Source of the DNA: Rufibacter psychrotolerans
GTDB lineage: Bacteria; Bacteroidota; Bacteroidia; Cytophagales; Hymenobacteraceae
Length of the DNA stretch: 64,000 nucleotides
Assembly: GCF_016924645.1 (NCBI RefSeq)
Contig: NZ_JAFFJV010000014.1
Location: 1 to 64,000 of the forward strand
Direction: 5' to 3'
Positions within the stretch are counted from its first letter, which is position 1. Every line of letters begins with the position of its first letter. Shown here in pieces: positions 59,038 to 64,000 of the stretch. A program made the translations under genes and the position numbers. The notes under the pieces were generated by a model. That model was not told where the DNA came from. It made no database searches and worked only from the letters and a program-made list of their open reading frames with translations.

Positions 59038-60474
59038 ATGAAGCAACCTTCTTATCCTTTGGAGCCCACCCAACAAGCGCGTGCGGCGGTACAGCAGGCC
59101 ATTGACACCTATATACAGACGTTTCTCACCCAACTCCCTTCCCTGCCTGCCTTTGTGGACTCGCCCGCCAAAGGGGCCGGCCTGCTGGAAAGCCCCATCG
59201 CGGAGCACCCCATGGCGGTAGATGAGGCTTTGGCCCTGCTCAAACAGGAAGTGGACACCCCAGGTATCAACTCTGCGTCGGGCGGGCACTTGGGCTATAT
59301 TCCGGGCGGCGGGCTCTACTACTCCGCCCTGGGCGATTACCTGGCGGCGGTGACCAACAAGTACGCGGGCATCTTCTTCTCGGCCCCGGGCGCGGTACGC
59401 ATGGAGAACCAACTGCTGCGCTGGATGGCTGGTTTAATCGGTTTTCCGGAAAATGCGGCCGGAAACCTGACCTCGGGCGGCAGCATTGCCAGCCTTATTG
59501 CCCTGGCCACCGCCCGTGATGCCCAGAAGATTACTTCCCGCCAGATTCCGGATGCCGTGGTCTATACCACCGCCCACGCGCACCACTGCCTGGACAAAGC
59601 CCTGCGCATAGCCGGCCTGGGCGAATGCCCGGTGCGCCACATCGCCATGGATGCCCAGTACCGCATGCAACCCGAGGCCTTGGACCAGGCCATTCTCCAG
59701 GACCAAGCCGCCGGACTGAAGCCCTGGCTGGTCATCGCCTCGGCCGGCACCACCGATGTAGGCGCCGTGGACCCGCTGACCGCCATTGGCCGCGTAGCCC
59801 AAACGCACGGGCTGTGGTACCACGTAGACGCAGCCTACGGCGGCTTCTTCGCGCTGGCCCCCTCGGGCAAACCCAAACTACAAGGCATTGAACTCGCCGA
59901 CTCGGTGGTGATGGACCCGCACAAGGGGCTGTTCATTCCGTATGGCTCCGGGGCGGTGCTGATCAAGGACCGGCAGCAGACCGCTGAGACCCACCACTAT
60001 CTGGCCAATTACATGCAGGATGCCCTGTCGGCTATTGAGGAGGCCTCGCCCGCGGACCTTTCGCCCGAGCTGAGCAAGCACTTCAGGGGCCTGCGGCTAT
60101 GGCTGCCGTTGAAACTGCACGGCGTGGCCGCTTTTAGGGAGGCGCTGGAAGAGAAGCTGGAATTGGCGCAGTACGCCTACGGACAGTTGCAGCAGATGCC
60201 CGGCTTTGAGGTACCGGTAGCGCCGGCCTTGTCGGTGGTCATCTTCCGCTACGCGCCGGCCTCGGGTGAGATTGACGCGAATGCCTTTAACCAAAGGCTG
60301 ATCAAGGAGGTGCAGGCCGATGGCCGGGTTTTCCTGTCCTCTACCCTGCTGGACGGGGCGTTCATGCTCCGCATGGCCATCCTGTCGTTCAGGACCCACC
60401 GGCCCACCATTGACCTGGCGCTCACCATCCTGCGGCAGAAAGTCACGGAACTGGAAAAGAGCTGGGAAGCCTAG
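59038..60474 (+). CDS. PLP-dependent group II amino acid decarboxylase
   Basis: A 478-residue fold-type I PLP enzyme. N-terminal SASGGHLGYIPGGGLYYSALGDYLAAVTNKYAG and LLRWMAGLIGFPENAAGNLTSGGSIASLIAL, VYTTAHAHHCLDKALRIAGLG, IASAGTTDVGAVDPL, WYHVDAAYGGFFAL and the PLP lysine Lys296 in MDPHKGLFIPYGSGAVLI follow aromatic-L-amino-acid or diaminobutyrate-type decarboxylases. Substrate cannot be fixed; aromatic amino acids or a diamino acid are candidates. The ATG at 59038 is used because the longer frame contains the promoter-like TACCTTGG (58977). It ends close to the convergent 2H gene. Confidence 0.88.
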   Translation: MKQPSYPLEPTQQARAAVQQAIDTYIQTFLTQLPSLPAFVDSPAKGAGLLESPIAEHPMAVDEALALLKQEVDTPGINSASGGHLGYIPGGGLYYSALGDYLAAVTNKYAGIFFSAPGAVRMENQLLRWMAGLIGFPENAAGNLTSGGSIASLIALATARDAQKITSRQIPDAVVYTTAHAHHCLDKALRIAGLGECPVRHIAMDAQYRMQPEALDQAILQDQAAGLKPWLVIASAGTTDVGAVDPLTAIGRVAQTHGLWYHVDAAYGGFFALAPSGKPKLQGIELADSVVMDPHKGLFIPYGSGAVLIKDRQQTAETHHYLANYMQDALSAIEEASPADLSPELSKHFRGLRLWLPLKLHGVAAFREALEEKLELAQYAYGQLQQMPGFEVPVAPALSVVIFRYAPASGEIDANAFNQRLIKEVQADGRVFLSSTLLDGAFMLRMAILSFRTHRPTIDLALTILRQKVTELEKSWEA

Positions 60475-60505
60475 AGCCTGCCTCGGTTAGGAGACCTTCA
60501 GGAAT

Positions 60506-61072
60506 TTAGGAGAGTTTGATGGTGCCTTTCCTGGCAACTTCCACCAGCTTGAAGACACCGTCTTTCAGGAATAGGTCTCCGTGCCGGGTCAAGAGCGTGA
60601 TGTTGTCCAGCTCAATCTGCCAGGAATAGGATTCGCGGTTCAGGTACAGGATGGCCTGTGAGACCAGTTCGGGCGTGGTGTCGCCCAGGGCCAGCGAAAG
60701 GTGGGGCACCCAGGTATTGGGGTGGTAGTAGGTCCCAATCTCCTGGCAGATGAGGCTTACCGCCTTGTAGAGCTGGTGGTGGAAGTGGTTCACGGCGGGA
60801 GTGCGCAGCACCGGGATGTAGAGCACCGGCTTCTCCCCAGGGAAAATGCCCAGGCCCGTGGTAAAGATCCTGAACCGGCAGCAGATACCCGCCGCGTGGC
60901 CCAGCGTTTCCTGCAGGTGCTGCAAACTTCCGTCGTTCACGGTTAGCCAGGTAATGTGCGGGAAGGGGGTCATCTGCACGCCCTTTATCCCAAACTCCTG
61001 TTCCAGGCTGTAGATTAGCCCGTTCAATTTGTCAGAATGCTCTGCATCCAGTAGAGAAACTATTGCCACCAT
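60506..61072 (-). CDS. 2H phosphoesterase / 2'-5' RNA ligase-like protein
   Basis: A 188-residue protein with the two HxS/T motifs of the 2H superfamily: FPHITWLT and VPHLSLAL, about 85 residues apart. The region between them (RFRIFTTGLGIFPGEKPVLYIPVLRTPAV) is strand-rich, as in LigT-like folds. Family members act on 2'-5' linkages or cyclic phosphates, and many have unknown substrates. The start at 61072 (MVAIVSLLDAEHS) is preferred because it matches the first strand of the fold. Confidence 0.78.
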   Translation of the reverse strand: MVAIVSLLDAEHSDKLNGLIYSLEQEFGIKGVQMTPFPHITWLTVNDGSLQHLQETLGHAAGICCRFRIFTTGLGIFPGEKPVLYIPVLRTPAVNHFHHQLYKAVSLICQEIGTYYHPNTWVPHLSLALGDTTPELVSQAILYLNRESYSWQIELDNITLLTRHGDLFLKDGVFKLVEVARKGTIKLS

Positions 61073-61089
61073 AGCGGGTAAGTTGACGC

Positions 61090-61123
61090 TTTTTGGCCTG
61101 TTTTCCAAAATTGGGCCAAAAAC
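61090..61123. repeat. Dispersed palindrome copy
   Basis: TTTTTGGCCTGTTTTCC and AAAATTGGGCCAAAAACG, just upstream of the 2H gene. Confidence 0.75.
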
Positions 61124-61217
61124 GGCACGGCCCCGTTAAAAACGAAGATGTGGTTGGGTGACACGGCCGAGGCCGGGGGCAACCATAGGTGCCCTTTGTC
61201 TGATTAGGCGCTAAGTT

Positions 61218-61254
61218 GCTTTTGGCCTCTTTCGCCGGAACCCTGGCAAAAACG
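61218..61254. repeat. Dispersed palindrome copy, degenerate
   Basis: GCTTTTGGCCTCTTTCGCC and GGAACCCTGGCAAAAACG, 95 bases after the previous copy in the same divergent gap; two copies in one gap is unusual. Confidence 0.55.
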
Positions 61255-61282
61255 CTGCCTCTCAGGTTTCTTTAGAATTGCG

Positions 61283-61290
61283 TACCTTTG
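61283..61290 (+). promoter_or_regulatory. Bacteroidota -7 element TACCTTTG
   Basis: 21 bases upstream of the ABC-F ATG at 61311. Confidence 0.6.
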
Positions 61291-61310
61291 CGGTTTGAGA
61301 AGAAGCAACC

Positions 61311-63239
61311 ATGATCTCCATAAATAACCTCAACTTCCACTTCGGGAGCCGCACCCTGTACGAAGACGCCAACCTGCACATCAAGCCCAAGGACAAGATT
61401 GGGTTGGTGGGGCTCAACGGCACGGGCAAATCTACCCTGCTGCGCCTGCTGGTGGGCGAGTACAAGCCAGACGCGGGCAGCATCCAGATGAGCCGCGAAA
61501 CCACGCTGGGCTTCCTCAACCAGGACTTGCTGTCATACGACACCCACGAGAGCATCCTGAAAGTGGCCATGCAGGCGTTTGAAGAGGCCATTCAGCTGCA
61601 GCACAAGATTGACCAGGTGCTGCACCAAATGGAAACCGATTACCAGGACGAGCACATTGACCAGCTGGCCCGGCTGCAGGAGCAGTTTGAGGCCCTGGAC
61701 GGGTATAACATCCAGGTGAAGGCCGAGGAAATCCTGGAGGGGCTTGGTTTTACCACCGAGGAGTTGCAGCAGCCCCTGCGCACCTTCTCGGGGGGCTGGC
61801 GCATGCGCGTGATGCTGGCCAAGATCCTGTTGCAGAAGCCTTCGCTCCTGCTCCTGGATGAGCCTACCAACCACCTGGACTTACCTTCCATTAAATGGCT
61901 GGAGCAGTACCTGAGTGCCTATGAAGGGGCCATCGTGATTGTCTCCCACGACCGCGAGTTCCTGGACAAAACCACCAACACCACCGTGGAAGTATCGGGC
62001 GCTAAGCTGAACGTGTACGCCGGCAACTACAGCTTCTACCTGGAGGAAAAAGAACTGCGCAACGAGATTCAGAAAGGGGCCTACGAGAACCAGCAGCAGC
62101 AGATCAAGCAGGCCGAGCAGTTTATTGCCCGTTTCAAGGCCAAGGCCACCAAAGCCAAGCAGGCCCAGAGCCGCATGAAAATGCTGGAGAAAATGGACCG
62201 CATTGAAGACGTGGCCGCCGATGCGCCCGTGGTCAACTTCAAGTTCCAGTTCACGGTGCAGCCGGGCCGCCATATCCTGCGCCTGGAGAACATGAGCAAA
62301 AGCTACGGCGAGAAACTCATCTTCAGAAACACCCACGTGAACATTGAGCGCGGCGACAAGATCGCCCTCATTGGGGCCAACGGCAAGGGTAAATCTACGC
62401 TCATGCGCATCATCGCCGGGGATGAGTCCATCCAGGGCAACCGCCAGTTGGGCCACAACGTGATCATGGCCTTCTACGCGCAGCACCAGTTGGAGAGCCT
62501 CAACGTAGAGAACGAGATCCTGCAGGAGATGGTGCAGGCGGGCAGCAAGCGCACCGAGATGGAGTTGCGCGGCGTGCTGGGCTCGTTCCTGTTCACCGGC
62601 GACACGGTGTTCAAGAAAATCAAAGTGCTCTCCGGGGGCGAGAAAAGCCGCGTGGCCCTGGCCAAGACCCTGATCTCAGAGGCCAACTTCCTGCTGCTGG
62701 ATGAGCCCACCAACCACCTGGACATGCAATCTGTGAACATCCTCATCCAGGCCCTGCAGCAGTTTGAGGGAACCTTCGTGGTCATCTCCCACGACCGCTA
62801 CTTTGTGGAGAGCGTGGCCAACAAGATCTGGTACATTGAAAACCACGAGCTCAAGGAATACCCCGGCACCTACCACGAGTACGAGTACTGGATGGAACAG
62901 CGCGAAAAAGACGCCAAGCGGAACCCCGTGGCGGCGGTTACCCCGGCCAAGGCGCAGCCCAAACCCAAGCCTACCGCCAACCAGCAGCAGGAACTGGAGC
63001 AGGAACTGAAACGCGCCAACCAGAAACTGAAGCAGGTAGAAGGCCTGGTAAACGAGCTGGAAAGCAAGCTGAAGAGCTGCGAGAACAAACTGGCCCTGCC
63101 CGCTACCTACGCCGACCCCGGCGCCCTGGAAGAGGCTACCCAGCAGTTCAACAAGATCAAAGCCCAGCTGGACAAAGAGCAAGCCGCCTGGGAACAGCTC
63201 ATGGAACAGGTAGACGAACTGGAAAACCAGTTGAAATAG
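61311..63239 (+). CDS. ABC-F family ATPase (Uup/YheS-like)
   Basis: A 642-residue soluble protein with two ABC domains. First: Walker A GLNGTGKSTLLRLL, signature FSGGWRMRVMLAKILL, Walker B LLLLDEPTNHLD. An interdomain linker rich in Gln/Lys (about 245-300, QKGAYENQQQQIKQAEQF) is the P-site tRNA-interaction motif type. Second: GANGKGKSTLMRII, LSGGEKSRVALAKTL and LLLDEPTNHLDMQSV. A C-terminal coiled coil (about 560-640) resembles Uup. Such proteins act on the ribosome; some confer antibiotic protection. The housekeeping Uup/YheS type is likelier here because no resistance genes are nearby. Confidence 0.92.
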   Translation: MISINNLNFHFGSRTLYEDANLHIKPKDKIGLVGLNGTGKSTLLRLLVGEYKPDAGSIQMSRETTLGFLNQDLLSYDTHESILKVAMQAFEEAIQLQHKIDQVLHQMETDYQDEHIDQLARLQEQFEALDGYNIQVKAEEILEGLGFTTEELQQPLRTFSGGWRMRVMLAKILLQKPSLLLLDEPTNHLDLPSIKWLEQYLSAYEGAIVIVSHDREFLDKTTNTTVEVSGAKLNVYAGNYSFYLEEKELRNEIQKGAYENQQQQIKQAEQFIARFKAKATKAKQAQSRMKMLEKMDRIEDVAADAPVVNFKFQFTVQPGRHILRLENMSKSYGEKLIFRNTHVNIERGDKIALIGANGKGKSTLMRIIAGDESIQGNRQLGHNVIMAFYAQHQLESLNVENEILQEMVQAGSKRTEMELRGVLGSFLFTGDTVFKKIKVLSGGEKSRVALAKTLISEANFLLLDEPTNHLDMQSVNILIQALQQFEGTFVVISHDRYFVESVANKIWYIENHELKEYPGTYHEYEYWMEQREKDAKRNPVAAVTPAKAQPKPKPTANQQQELEQELKRANQKLKQVEGLVNELESKLKSCENKLALPATYADPGALEEATQQFNKIKAQLDKEQAAWEQLMEQVDELENQLK

Positions 63240-63248
63240 CGTACCCAG

Positions 63249-63282
63249 AAACCTCACAGGTCTTAAAGGCTTGTGAGGTTTT
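63249..63282 (+). terminator. ABC-F gene terminator
   Basis: AAACCTCACA and TGTGAGGTTT arms with a 13-base loop, ten bases after the stop codon. Confidence 0.8.
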
Positions 63283-63284
63283 GC

Positions 63285-63320
63285 GTTTGGGGGCTGTTTT
63301 TCGTAAATGGAGCCCTAAAC
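63285..63320. repeat. Dispersed palindrome copy
   Basis: GTTTGGGGGCTGTTTTTC and AAATGGAGCCCTAAAC, directly after the ABC-F terminator; the arms extend outward as TTTTGC and GCAAAA. Confidence 0.8.
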
Positions 63321-63438
63321 GCAAAAATCAGGCGCAAGCATCGGCTTGTTACCTCGCCCACCGGTCTTTCCAACTGCGGGCCGGTACAAGCAGCAACTTG
63401 CCTCACTTACAAGAGAACCTACACCTTATTTGACCTAC

Positions 63439-64000
63439 ATGACACAAAAGATAAACTGGAGAAAAGCCCTGCTGGGCGTGGCCCTGGCCGCTGCCACCCT
63501 TACCGGCTGCGTTCCCGTGGAGGGTACCGGCGCTGGCGCGGGGGCAACGGGTTCGGGCGTTTCCTTGCGGTACGAAGACGCGGTGTACACCGCAGACGTG
63601 CGCTCGGTGCAGCTCTACACCCGCAACTTAAACGTGGCCGATGTCTTGGCGCCGCCCCTGGTGTCCATTGACCAGTCCAGCCCACTCCTCCTGGAGTTCG
63701 ACCGTATGTCGGCTCCCCGGGCCCGTGCGGTGGTCAAGCTCCACCATTGTGACGTGAACTGGCAGCCCTCGCAGCTGCAGGCCATGCAGTTTGTGCAGGA
63801 CTACAACGAGTTCTTCATCATGGAAGTGGAGCCCTCGGCGGGGACCAAGGTTCCCTACTGGCACTACCGTTTCCAGCTACCGCGCGTGAAACTCAGCGGA
63901 AATTACTTACTGGAAGTGGCCGAGGAAGGCGGTAACCTGTTGCTGAGCCGCCGTTTTGTGGTGTTTGAGGAGCGCGTATCGGTGGGGCTCAGGCCGGTGG
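63439..64000 (+). CDS. Type IX secretion system plug protein (DUF5103), partial
   Basis: An open frame from ATG 63439 runs off the window after 187 codons, so no stop is seen. MTQKINWRKALLGVALAAATLTGC is a lipoprotein-like signal with Cys24. The DUF5103 pattern follows: TADVRSVQLYTRNLNV, PLVSIDQSSPLLLEFD, ARAVVKLHHCDVNWQPSQLQAMQFVQDYNEFFIMEVEPSAGTKVPYWHYRFQLPRVKLSGNYLLEV. DUF5103 proteins include Plug, which occludes the periplasmic side of the SprA translocon of the type IX secretion system. Along with gldC this indicates a T9SS or gliding apparatus. The rest of the gene lies beyond the window. Confidence 0.85.
   Translation, partial: MTQKINWRKALLGVALAAATLTGCVPVEGTGAGAGATGSGVSLRYEDAVYTADVRSVQLYTRNLNVADVLAPPLVSIDQSSPLLLEFDRMSAPRARAVVKLHHCDVNWQPSQLQAMQFVQDYNEFFIMEVEPSAGTKVPYWHYRFQLPRVKLSGNYLLEVAEEGGNLLLSRRFVVFEERVSVGLRPV

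Noticed and set aside
59432-59466. Palindrome-like sequence in the PLP decarboxylase gene
   Set aside because: GGTTTTCCGGAAAATGC encodes the conserved LIGFPENAAGNLTSGG motif of the enzyme family, so the resemblance is best explained by protein constraint.

Overview
The window reads as chromosomal DNA of a Bacteroidota bacterium of the order Cytophagales, most likely family Hymenobacteraceae (Rufibacter / Pontibacter / Hymenobacter-like); the genus is an inference. Evidence: Bacteroidota-type promoters (TAnnTTTG at -7), GldC and a type IX secretion plug protein, a NagB/PIG-L fusion deaminase, menaquinone genes, many SpII lipoproteins and GC-rich coding sequence. There are no phage genes, no CRISPR array, no tRNA or rRNA and no recognisable transposase. 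One structural RNA is present: the signal recognition particle RNA, minus strand, about 25240-25343.

Layout. 1-70 is C-rich low-complexity sequence that looks like a contig end. 92-808 is a methyltransferase. 969-7907 is a dense plus-strand signalling cluster: three histidine kinases with near-identical H-boxes, two Rcp1-like single-domain response regulators and a REC-PAS-kinase-REC-HPt hybrid. DinB and guanine deaminase genes follow, then a GH8 glycosidase and ffh. 12644-21314 is a cell-surface polysaccharide region: two GT4 glycosyltransferases, a polysaccharide deacetylase, a flippase, a methyltransferase and a WlbA/WlbC-like sugar oxidoreductase and aminotransferase pair. 22294-26159 holds a GT2 enzyme overlapping ftsE, a 67-residue protein, a transaldolase-like aldolase, the SRP RNA and a lipoprotein. 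26444-32791 holds guaA, a periplasmic-binding-protein-like gene, hemL and a purine permease. 32878-42273 is mixed: a beta-barrel-like protein, a thioesterase, a GH5 cellulase, dcd, gldC, dnaN, lipoproteins and a D-aminoacylase-like amidohydrolase. 43203-50498 is a minus-strand menaquinone block, transcribed menI-menF-menD-doxX-doxX-menB-menE; menA and menC are not in the window. 50551-64000 holds a phosphatase, pyruvate dehydrogenase E2, a 1-kb gene-free repeat region, nagB/PIG-L, hslV, a deoxyhypusine-synthase-like gene, a DUF4136 lipoprotein, a PLP decarboxylase, a 2H phosphoesterase, an ABC-F ATPase and the start of the type IX secretion plug gene.

The most striking feature is not a gene. 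A degenerate palindrome of about 36 bp (left arm close to GTTTTGGGCCTGTTTTCC, right arm its reverse complement) recurs about 30 times, roughly once per 2 kb. Most copies lie between genes, next to stop or start codons. At least five lie inside reading frames (hybrid kinase, a GT4, the amidohydrolase lipoprotein linker, menD, menF), where they are translated. One copy, at 40516-40569, is a perfect 54-bp palindrome. Two larger composite inverted-repeat elements (17002-17121 and 46111-46289) carry a family copy or a degraded remnant at their centre. A second palindrome family (GGCGCGAG...CTCGTGCC) occurs at 9192, 53610 and 53801; the last two copies belong to a duplicated multi-hairpin module in the gene-free region. 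These repeats were found by eye and need a proper profile search.
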